From Sipunculus nudus (taxonomy: Eukaryota; Annelida; Sipuncula; Golfingiida; Sipunculidae): DNA of 64,000 bases. The DNA lies in the NCBI GenBank assembly GCA_026874595.1, contig CM049314.1:2193318-2257317 (forward strand), read 5' to 3'. Both the position numbers and the translations under genes were made by a program. Positions 46,140 to 56,345 of the stretch are shown piece after piece (the stretch's first letter is position 1; every line of letters starts with the position of its first letter). The notes below the pieces were generated by a model. That model was not told the DNA's origin. It did no database searches and was given only the letters and a program-made list of their open reading frames with translations.

Positions 46140-46290
46140 TCTCGCCGGGAATCGAACCCGGGCCGCTTGAGCGAAAGGCCGGGAATCTAACCGCTTGGCC
46201 ATAGATTCACATTAATAACACTGCTCGACTTGACGAACCCCGCATCACGGGAGCGAAAGGCCGGGATTCTCACCGTTAAGCCATCACATC
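46140..46290 (-). repeat. tRNA-like sequence with duplicated A-box half
   Basis: Minus strand has an A box TGGCCAAGCGG (about 46192-46202) and a perfect B box GGTTCGATTCC inside CCGGG/CCCGG (about 46147-46163). The acceptor arms do not pair. A second A-box half with GGCCTTTCGCTC lies at 46245-46290. A tRNA pseudogene or SINE head, not a working tRNA. Confidence 0.5.
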
Positions 46291-46307
46291 TTTAACAATA
46301 GCCTGTA

Positions 46308-46325
46308 TCCAACTATTAGCGATGG
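46308..46325 (+). pseudogene. MCT copy B exon 5, last codons
   Basis: CCAACTATTAGCGATGGGG then TATAATATAATATAAGC matches the end of copy A (18597-18630), including the flank that follows. It is displaced by about 10 kb from the rest of the exon. Confidence 0.8.
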
Positions 46326-46529
46326 GGTATAATATAATATAAGCTATTCAGCCAGGGGCTTGTCTACATAAGTATTCTGGAATAATGTCATTCTTTAAAC
46401 TTTGATGTAATTCATATGATTATATTTAGATAACATCAGCCTGCTTTATACAAAGTATTTTTATTTCTAAAATAATTTTCGATCGATAATCACATATATA
46501 CATCTATAAATATATAAATATATAAATAT

Positions 46530-46650
46530 GTAATTATATGAATAAAGAGGAATTAAGTTTCGTTAGGCATTTTACGACTTTGTAATTTCGTGCAACATGT
46601 TGTTGCACTCCTCAGGTAAGACTGTCTGATTGAAATGAAATGGATTGGTT
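46530..46650 (-). mobile_element. Penelope-like 3' end
   Basis: Minus strand: CTGAGGAGTGCAACA, ACA, TGTTGCACGAAATT, then TTCCTCTTTATTCATATA beside an AT microsatellite. Same plan as 8379-8681 with a different stem. No coding part seen. Confidence 0.35.
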
Positions 46651-47019
46651 CATAGCAGTACATTTTTGAGAAGTTATTATGTTTTGTGGCCAATCTTTGA
46701 TTACATAATTGGTTACAGGTTATTTGGCACGTATGCTTATCATGCATAATAATAATTATCATCAAACATCCCTCAGCTCGATATTTACATTCAAGTAATA
46801 AACTCTCAGGTATAATATGATCATCAGATGTTTGCCATCGATGAGGTATGCACGTCTAAGTATTCTATTATACTTTTTAAATTGAATCTATATTCATATT
46901 TTACTTTTGTTCCGGCTGGATTAAATACACTTATAAAGACCTTGTATATCAATATATACGGATCTAATATTATCTTGAAGAACTCTAATTAATTTTGAGG
47001 AATGTTTTCATTATTGTTA

Positions 47020-47236
47020 GCACTTTCCATGCACCTTTTAAGGTATGCTTACTCAGGACTTTGGACGTACGACTCGTACGCATACCGGGTCACTTTAAAC
47101 TGATTATCTATACCAACCATTCTGTACCAAGGTACGTAGGATTCAAAGGTAGAAACGGTAGGTCAACACACTATGATATAACAAACACGCAATATACTGT
47201 GACGGTGTTGTTTTTCGCTCAGTATCGGTTAAAAAG
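47020..47236 (+). promoter_or_regulatory. Conserved 5' flank of MCT copy C
   Basis: Counterpart of 301-667, without the ~120-bp segment found in A. Promoter role inferred only from position and conservation. Confidence 0.4.
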
Positions 47237-47319
47237 ATGGCAACAGAAATGGACGAACCTGTACCTTTATTGAAACCTTTAGCCAATCCGGAACCGGACA
47301 GGAAGTCATCAGGACCCCA
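47237..47319 (+). CDS. MCT copy C exon 1
   Basis: ATG at 47237 (MATEM...) gives four residues more than in A, whose equivalent codon is not ATG; the shared start is 47249. Donor GTAAGT at 47320. Same phase 2 exit. Confidence 0.7.
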
Positions 47320-48889
47320 GTAAGTAATTGCACCAGATTCCAGATGTTGTTGTTTCGTTCTCGGGTAAATTATTAACATCTTTACTTGGTATGACGCCCC
47401 AACTTACAGGTTCTTTCCCGGTGGAAAGAGAATATAAAGATAATGTCGATAAACTGAATACGTTTCTATGTATTACAGTACTCTAAACGGTGTCCAGTAG
47501 TATCTCTGCCAAATAATACATTTCTACATTTGTATCGTATATAAATGACGTATTGTGCCCGTTCGTGTATTTGAAGTATGAACAAACACTGGTAATTCTA
47601 CACCAAAATTTTTATATATTTTTATTGACTATTCTGTAACAAATTATCAGGGAGTATCCTCGGGGCGTTGTTAAGTGGTTATCTTGCTTTGTTTTGTTTA
47701 TATGCACCAATTTAGCTTACAAAACACAGGTTAATTCTTTCCGCAAATTGAAAAAAAAGAAAAAGACCGTATTTTGGGTCTATTTACCCAAATGCTTTCG
47801 TTTGTTTGTAAGACCTAAATTATGTGTTTACTGATCAAATGTGTAGTGATAATAGTTTTGGGTTACGCAGCGACTATTAAGATGGGAATCTCAAACTCCT
47901 ATTACTGTGTCAGACCTTACAGTCCCTTTCTTCATGGTCGATTGACCGTTTCCTCTAGCAACATCTGTTGCCGACGACTGACACTAAGTATTTCGGTTTG
48001 TGACATTGAAAGGGGATAATCACATTTGTGTTAATTTCAGTGATAAAAGTACAATACATATATTATAATTTAAAGGCCTAATTTATATGGGAGTCACTGG
48101 CGTGTATCCGGTTTTATCGAAGAAAAGCCTGAATGTTGGTTCACAGGACCAGTAAACGGCAAACGACCGTTACAGGCAGTGCGCACGCACGTGGGAAAGG
48201 TCAGTCCATTCGTTCATTGTGGATCCGATATCACCTGTAAACATAATGTTAATAGTATTATAATGGTGAATAAGAAGACAATATGGCATAGAAAATATTT
48301 GCTTACTGTGGACTCTGCATTCTTCACCACTTGCTACCAAAATTGTTAAACTACCACAGATACCTTTCTGATACCCGTGAAAAATAAATGAATAGATACA
48401 TCGCTACTTCAGAAATGTTAGAGTACTTCCTGTGGGTAAACCAAAGTTTTCCATCAGCTGCGTGTTTAACCTACCCCCCCCCCCCCCTTCCATATCCTAG
48501 GGCATTATAAATGTTCACAGCTATTGATAAAAACAGACATATATTTACTGGCATTTACTTGAACTTACATCTCTAAATATCAGAGCGATCAGTGCTCAAG
48601 GGGTTATATGACGGGACCAATAATAGATCAGCGTAATATGAAAGAGCATACGGTCAGGATCAGGTGTACACATTGATCATCCTTTTATTTAACAATTTAT
48701 TTTCGATGTTCTTTTTTAACGATATAGTAAAGCCTTAACAATCGAATCAGTTCAGGGTTTTGAGAAGTATTACATCTAGAATGACCATTAATAATATATA
48801 ATATAAAACCAGCATCGATCGTTCATAATACAAATATAGGGTGTTTCAGTTTAATTTAATTACCTATTTTTTTAAATCAAACACTTCGT
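47320..48889 (+). other. Intron 1 of copy C, left part
   Basis: Aligns with 22850-23580 of copy B and parts of 2250-2400 in A. A 14-nt C run at 48474-48487 lies at the same place as one in B (23212). No gene. Confidence 0.5.
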
Positions 48890-48906
48890 AAAGTTAATAT
48901 TTGTAA

Positions 48907-51900
48907 CCCCCTTATTTTTATTTTTTATAGGTAAGTAATAGCACATAAAAACAGAGCCTACACACACAGATTTATCTCATAGAAGCATATTTTATATATA
49001 TGTAGAATGAGCTGTATAAACATCAGATGTGGGTAGATGACCTTTGCTAACTCCAGCTTGTATTGGTTTAGATGTAACCGTGGATTAATATGTAATATCT
49101 ATTAAGATGGGTATTGATATATGAATCGAGATGTTTTGACTAGGATATAGTTGGTGTAAAATATAGTACTACATTTAGTATAGAGTATATTATTTAGAGT
49201 TTTTACAAATTAAACACTCGTAGTCACTCAGCATAATTACTGAAAGACTGTAAAATTAGTAATCACCCAATGTAATGACGGAAGAACTAAAATTACTCCC
49301 AATATTCACTAACAAGGCAGGTATGTTATGAATTATACTGTGTAAAAAACATGATTTATTGAGACAGAAAATTTTCTAAGTGACTACTCCATTGATCTAA
49401 CTGGACAATGGATAAATTGATGTACAGAAGAGGGGTTACCTGCCTGGTTTTTTTTCTGTGAAATTGATATTTTAATGCATAACAAGCTTAATGTTCATGC
49501 TTAACTATGTAGTTAAAGGGACTTACAAAGAGTCTGAGAATTTATTGGCAAGTAGGAATACCTGATTGAAGAATATTGCATCTATGGTTGCACATCTTTT
49601 GTTGAATACTACTACCATCATAAGCAGAATAATATGTCAAGAGAAGTACAGTCATTCTTTTCATTGGGTGATGTCGCAGATTTTGTATATCTTTTGCTGA
49701 ATGAATAATCAGAAGTTTCTAACTGCACTGATAATATTGATACAAGTTTCAATTAGAAAAGTTTAGAAAGTAACATGAATGTATAAATTGACTTGTGAAA
49801 GTCAAATATTTGCAATATAATAGTTTCCGTCTATTAAATGTTTTGGTACCATTGGATTTTTGCGTTATGAGGCAATGTCAAACTATTAAGGATGGCTACC
49901 CACCATAGTATTGGATTATGAACAGTTGGTACATCCCAGTTCAACCATTTCAGGAGGAAAGTCTGGCTATCCTTTATGCAAAGGGCTGTAACACACCATC
50001 ATTTAAATCTTTCAAAAAGATTGAATATTCAATGCTTCTAAAAAAAATGTTTTTATGTATATTAATTATCAAACAGCGAAGATTTATACATAGCTTTTGA
50101 GACACATTGGAGGTTATACTGTTCATCGAACTATGAATTTCTTAATTATGCAGTAACCTTTAGCCATCTTTATGTTGTATTAGGCTAATATACAGATGAA
50201 TATAAAATTGGTGCTATACTGATGGCAGGAATCTCTCTTTAAAGTTTGTCATTTGACACACTGATGTGCCAATACACCTATAAATGCTTATTCACAAAAC
50301 ATTGATAAACATAATTTAGTTAATGAGGGGTTTATATATTACTTTGAGACCACAGAACTGTATATGTGTTAAAATGCTAAGGTTAGTCTTAAAATTGAAA
50401 AGAGGGGACATATTACAAAGTTATTCCTTGTATTAATGATATTCCTATATCGTTAAAAATGAAGGACCTTAGATCCATAAGCTGATTCAAATGTATCATT
50501 ATTCATTAAGCAGTTCAGAATTGTTATTATACTACAGTGTTGTATTGATTAACCATAGAAATATTTTGGTGTTTCACAATACAATGAAAAACTAGGTAAC
50601 TTTTATTATAATCATTTTGTTATATGTTCGGTATGTAATGAATAGTGATCAGTGAACTATGATAGGTTTTAATATAATGACTTTTCAAATATCTGCTAAT
50701 CAACCTGTGTAACAGCGTTTAGTTTTATATATCGCACTGTTCTGATAGAGTAATGTTATACTATGTATATGCATATTAGCTAGAAAAAAATATGTGCATA
50801 TAAAACAAAATAAATATAACATAAAGATGCCTGACAAGGGCTGACTCAGATACTAAGCTTTTTAGGAACCATTGTACTTTACCTCTTCCTATAGGTGTAA
50901 GCTCATTATAATGTCATGTTTGACAGTAACGTATCGTTTGGTCTCTGAAAAATCACGGTACACAAAATTCTGAGGTTGTATTTCTTCCTTTTGAAACTGT
51001 AGTGTTATAATATTGAAATCTAAAACCTATTTTGAAACAAAAAGGAAGATGTGTAAATTAGTTAAGTTTTAGAATCAAGATTGTGTCCAATTATTATGCA
51101 CGTAAATGTCATGACACAATTATAGATCAATAGCCCTAAAGATCTCAGGGGATTCAATTTAAGGATGAAAATTTATACATTGGTATGGTATGATAATTGG
51201 CATAATCGGTTTTGCTCTGTATTAATATTCCTTAGAGTGAACTAAACACAACAGCAAGGCCATTGTACTATTATATAGCAAATTTCATTAGGATAATGGT
51301 TATACTGATAATCTGTTAATCAGATATAATATATATTATGTTGGGCTAAAATGGGTAATGATAAACTCACTTTAAAAGCATACTTTATGAAATTTAATTT
51401 TCTCTTAAGGTATAATTGATTTAATCATTTAAAAAATTAGATTCACTGAAATAACATTAATGAAATTAGATTTAACATAAATTATAATTTTGTAACGGCT
51501 TTTTATCAGAACATATTAAAGTATGTAAGGCTATAATTAGGAAAAAATAGTGATTAAATTATATGATTAACAGAACTTTATATTGTTGAGAAACAGTTCA
51601 GTCGACATCATAATATATATCAATATATATTTTCGGATTTAAGGATATTTTTGTTTATAATATTATTATTATTATTTTATATTTATTTAATTTTTTAAAA
51701 TAAAATTCCATAAGATATATTAACGAGAAAGTCATTGAACCTGATAATAAAATAGCAATAAATTAGTTTGTTGGTTAATGCAATTGCAGAGCTGGTAAAT
51801 AAAAAGGAAGATGCAACACGTTTTTATTTGAAATAATAATAAAAATAAAATAATTTGAAATTCAGTTTCTGATGGCCATGGTGTTACCAAGGACAATCTT
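48907..51900 (+). other. AT-rich left part of the LINE insertion, no gene seen
   Basis: About 3 kb of AT-rich DNA with stops in all frames. It should hold the 5' UTR, ORF1 and endonuclease if the element was full length, but I could not recognise them. Confidence 0.45.
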
Positions 51901-51904
51901 GTTT

Positions 51905-53108
51905 TACTCTTTCAAAAATTATATCTGCAGGCACTGCGAAAAAAAGTCCATACATGTGCACCTTTTTATGAAATTTCCTATGTTAGAGCACCGTCAAACG
52001 GTCAAAAATAGGTCAACTGGGACAAAACGTGAACTTGATCTGTAACTGCTCATTATCTGCCCATACACAAAAAATCAGGCCAATATCTGCAGGTACTGTG
52101 AAGAAAAGTCTGTACAAGTGTATTTGTCATGAAAATATATATTTTACATGAAATTTTCTATGTTCAGGAGCCGTAAAACAGTCAAAAGTAGGTCAACCGG
52201 GACGAAATGCGAACTCCATCTGTAACTGGTCAATATCTGCCGACACACCAAAAATCAGGCCAATATCTGCAGGCATTGCAGAAAAAGTCCGTACATGTGT
52301 ATCTGTCATGAAATTTCATATTTTTCATGAAATTTTCTATGTTCAGGAGCCGTAAAACGGTTAAAAGTAGGTCAACCGGGACGAAACGCGAACTCGATCT
52401 GTAACTGGTCTATATCTGCAAGCACACCACAAATCAGGCCAATATCTGCAGGCATTGCGAAAAAAAGTCTGTACATGTGTATCTGTCATGAATATTTCTA
52501 TTTTTCATGAAAATTTCTAAGTTTAGGAGCCGTAAAATGGTCAAAAGAAGGTCAACCGGGACGAAACGCAAACTCGATCTGTAACTGGTCTATATCTGTC
52601 AACACACCAAAAATCAGGCCAATATCTGCAGGCACTGCGAAAAAAAATCCGTACATGTGTATTTGTCATGAAATTTTATATTTTTCATGAAATTTTCTAT
52701 GTTCAGGAGCCGTAAAACGGTCAAAAGTAGGTCAACCAGGACGAAACGCGAACTCGATCTGTAACTGGTCCATATCTGCTCACACACCAAAAATCAGGCC
52801 AATATCTGCAGGCATTGCGAAAAAAAGGCCGTACATGTGTATCTGTCATGAATATTTCTATTTTTCATGAAATTTTCTAAGTTTAGGAGTCGTAAAACGG
52901 TCAAAAGTAGGTCAACCGGGAAGAAACGCGAACTCGATCTGTAACTGGTCTATATCTACCCACACACCACAAATCAGGCCAATATCTGCAGGCATTGCGA
53001 AAAAAAGTCCGTACAACTGTTTGATTTCGGAATGACGGAAGGACGGCAGGACGGAATGACGGACATGGGTAAAACTATATGCCCCGGCCACTTTGTGGCG
53101 GGGGCATA
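51905..53108 (+). repeat. 180-bp tandem array, about 6.5 units, with GACGG tract and hairpin
   Basis: AATATCTGCAGG recurs at about 52081, 52260, 52440, 52620, 52800 and 52980, an exact ~180-bp period. Units carry GTCAAAAGTAGGTCAACC and ACGAAACGCGAACTCGATCT. The array ends in GGACGGCAGGACGGAATGAC and a strong hairpin with arms ATGCCCC-GGCCAC and GTGGC-GGGGGCAT (53079-53107), then AAAAA. Confidence 0.92.
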
Positions 53109-53109
53109 A

Positions 53110-55842
53110 AAATTAGAAATTGAGAATATTGTCAAAGAAAAAACAGAAGGAGCTATGTTAAGGTGAAAAATAAAATGGTTCAAAGAAGGCGAGAAACCTT
53201 CTAAATATTTTTTAAATCTTGAAAAACGGTTATACAACAAAAAGACTATTACTAAACTTAAAATTAATGATCATTGTGTAACAGAACCCCAGGAGATTTT
53301 AAGAGAAACTGAGAATTTTTATAAAATTTTGTATACTTCAACACAATCTAATTTAGATAAAAAACATTATGCAGAATTCTTTACACATCCACAAGAAAAA
53401 TTACAGAAGACGAAAAAGAATTTTGTGACACAGATTTGTCTGAAAATGAACTCTTTGAGTGTCTAAAATCTTTTAAAAGTGGGAAAACCCCTGGAACAGA
53501 TGGCCTAACAGTTGAATTCTACAGATATTTTTGGGAAGATATTAAACTTATCAATATTCATATATAGAAGGAAAACTTAACATCTTAAAACGTCAAGGAA
53601 TTATAACATTGATCCCAAAGAAAGCAAAAGATCCACTTAACTTGAAGAACTGGAGGCCAATATCCTTACTTAATATTGATTACAAGCTGCTCACTAAATG
53701 TATAGCACGAAGGATACAATTAGTCCTTCAAAGAATAATTCATCCAGATCAAACTTGATTTTTAAAAAATCGTTATATAGGAGAAAGCCTTAATAGAATT
53801 TACAACTTAAATAACTATTGCAGCAAAAATAAGATTAAAGCCAATTTAATAATGGTAGATTTTGAAAAAGCTTTTTATTTATTAGAATGGTCTTTCATCC
53901 ATGAAACACTTCTATATTATAATTTTGGGACTACATTGTGTAAGTGGGTTGAGATTTTTTTTACAGACATATCATCTTGTGTTATTAATAATGGATGGAA
54001 CTCCAATTTCTTTCCAATAAGTAGAGGAGTACGGCAAGGTTGCCCCATGTCACCATATTTATTTATAATTTGTGCAGAAGTTTTAGCATCTAGAATTAGA
54101 AATAATGTAAATATTAGAGATAAAGAATGCTAAACATGTAAATTCCCAATATGCAGATGATACAACTCTATTCATAAGAGGGGGAGGATCAGTGATTAAA
54201 GAGACCATTGAGCAGTTTAAAAGATTTCATAAAGTTAGTGGCTTAAAAATAAATAGAGAAAAAACTGCTGTAATGCCTCTTGAAAAACATGATTATGGAA
54301 AAGAAGAAATAAGGAATTTAGGGTTACAGTGGACAGATGGACCAATTGCAATTTTAGGAATCAATATTAATAATACGTTCCAGAATCTTAGTGAGCTCAA
54401 CTTTAGACCTTTAATAGGAAAAATAAATAAACTAGTGGAAACATGGTCAAAGCGACAATTGACCCCTATTGGTAAAATTACAGTTATAAAATCTGACCTA
54501 GTCTCTCAATCACAATATCAGCTTTCTGTTTTGCCTAATCCACCTGCCCTCATTATTAAGGAAATTGAAACAATTTTGTTCAACTTTATATGGAACAGTA
54601 AGATAGATAAAATTAAAAGAGAAACTTTCATAGCACCTAAAGATAATGGTGGACTAGATATTATAGATATCCGATCAAAGTTACAAACAACAAAAATCAT
54701 GTGGATTAATAGATTATTAAATTCTGATATTAATGAAGGATGGAGACAGTTAATTAATCACAGCCTTAATAACTTATCTAAATATTTATTTTCATATATC
54801 ATTAAAGCAGATGATCTAGAACAGTTTCATTTATTGAAGAAACTTAACATCTTCTGGAAAGAAATAATACAAGAATGGTGCAAATATAATTTTTATATAC
54901 CAGAAGCAACAAATGAATATCTAAACCATTCACTATGGTTCAATTCCCTTATCAAAATTAATGGTAAAATTGTATTTTTTTTATTAAAAAAAATTGTATG
55001 ATGCAGGGATTCATTATATATACCATTTGGTTAAGATGGTGAACAATACTTACTCATGGTACACTTTCGAGGGTATAAAAAGGATTTATGGTATTGAAAT
55101 ACACCAGATGACATACAACAGTATTATACACTCAATCCCTGTAAAATGGAAAAAAAGACTAAAAGTTTCACATTGTGATTTTACTTGTGAACAAAAATTT
55201 GAAAATAATATTGACAAGTTGTTGCAAAAAGCTAAACCAGTTAAGATGATTTACAGCGAAATTATCAGAAGAAAATATAGACCTCCAGTTCAAAGTATTT
55301 TAAAATGGCAAAAAGATTTGGCGGAATGTAACTAAAATAGTGTACTGGAAGCATTCAGAAATATAGGATTGATAACTATATCAACGAACCTAAGATATTT
55401 TCAGTTCAAAATATTACATAGAATTTTAACTTTAAATCCCTTTCTTGTAAAAGCGTGAATATTAGAGCAGGAAAATTGTACTTTTTGTAAACAACACAAA
55501 GAAACATTATTACATGTTTTTGTTGACTGTACAATAGTAGAAGATTTGTGGACAAAAGTGTCATTATGGTTGAAGAGTTTTAATATACATATTAGTTTTG
55601 ATAGAGAAAAAAATAATTCTGAATAATAGCACAGATGAACTGTAAGATAAAATTATTCTTTTGATGAAATATTATATATATACTACAAAATGTAAAGAAC
55701 AGTCTTTAACTATCAATGGTGCCGTACATTTTATTAAAAGATATCATTATGTTGAAAAAGATGTAGCTCTATCAAAAGGAAAGTTAACTGTACATAAAAA
55801 TCTGTGGAGTAAGGTTTACAGTGTTATTGGAGAAACAAATTA
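53110..55842 (+). pseudogene. L1-like LINE ORF2, decayed (RT to C-terminus)
   Basis: Fragments in order: EEK-type WFKEGEKPSKYFLNLEKR (53175), GKTPGTDGL (53480), NWRPISLLN (53650), ISRGVRQGCPMSPYLF (54020), active site QYADDTTLF (54147), GLKINREKTAVM (54240), IETILFNFIWNSK (54565), the finger CTFCKQHKETLLHVFVDC (about 55470), and a C-terminal block ending 55843. Order and motifs are L1/Tx1 type. The main open pieces are 53852-54133, 54192-55001, 54994-55335; several frameshifts and stops. The endonuclease was not found. Confidence 0.88.
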
Positions 55843-56059
55843 AATTTTTACTGGAGAACTAATTAAAATTTTTAAGTCATGTTTGTGGAATTTTTTTTCT
55901 GTTTTTGTGATAAAACTATATTTATGTAAAGAAAGTATAATGTTGTTATTGTTATGTAAAAACTTATGTCATGCATGTTTTATTGTATGTACAGTACTGT
56001 AAGATTGTTTTGTTTTGTTGTGTAAAAAAAAGTTAATATTTGTAAAAAAAATAACAAAA

Positions 56060-56345
56060 AGGGAACAGATCTGTATGTCCCCGCCTGTTTTTTAAATAGT
56101 TCGAAAAAAATAATAATTTCAGCATTATCGCCCCTGTGGCCTTGAACAATGCGTCAAGGTCATTCAGGTTTGCACTTGTCCTAGCCCTTGATAATATGCA
56201 TGAATGCTGTAAGCATGGTGATTGTACCTCATATTCTTTTCGGGTTATTCCCTTAACATATCTGTGTCGGACGAATGGCTAAACGGACAGAAAGACGGAC
56301 ACACGCTCACCTCTCTGTGTCTCCCACTTGCGCCTAACATAATAG
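56060..56345 (+). repeat. GACG-type module in intron 1 of copy C
   Basis: Counterpart of the modules at 2690 and 23590: TTGAACAATGCGTCAAGGTC, then CGGACAGAAAGACGGAC and CGCTCACC. Confidence 0.55.

Larger units (their letters stand above)
36284..46307. mobile_element. About 10 kb of inserted DNA inside exon 5 of copy B
   Basis: Copy A is continuous across this point, while B stops near 36284 and resumes at CCAACTATTAGC (46309). It contains 1.05 kb of unrecognised AT-rich DNA, two ~4.15-kb units with inverted ends, a 252-bp spacer, and a tRNA-like segment. Possible short repeat CTGTAAT/CTGTAT at the joints is too weak to call a target duplication. Confidence 0.75.
22850..46325 (+). pseudogene. 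MCT copy B: multiply broken SLC16-type transporter pseudogene
   Basis: Intron 1 homology to copy C begins near 22850 (TACATGTGCATCGTATATAA and following). No exon 1 could be found. Exons 2 (32339), 3 (32891) and 5 (36122) remain. Damage: TAA at 32364-32366, a 2-nt deletion near 32468 and loss of the donor in exon 2, complete loss of exon 4, and about 10 kb of foreign DNA inside exon 5. It cannot make a transporter. Confidence 0.88.
48890..56045 (+). mobile_element. L1-like LINE insertion with 17-bp target duplication
   Basis: AAAGTTAATATTTGTAA occurs at 48890-48906 and 56029-56045; copy B has it once (about 23569) with continuous flanks, so 48907-56028 is an insertion of 7122 bp ending in an A tract. 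This is how target-primed LINE insertions look. Its right third is decayed ORF2; the left 3 kb is AT-rich without ORFs, and a 180-bp array lies between. Confidence 0.75.

Noticed and set aside
46140..46215. Functional tRNA gene
   Set aside because: A and B boxes are good but acceptor arms do not pair and the A-box half is duplicated nearby; more like a SINE or pseudogene.
51905..53040. CRISPR array
   Set aside because: 180-bp monomers are repeated throughout with no unique spacers, in a eukaryotic context.
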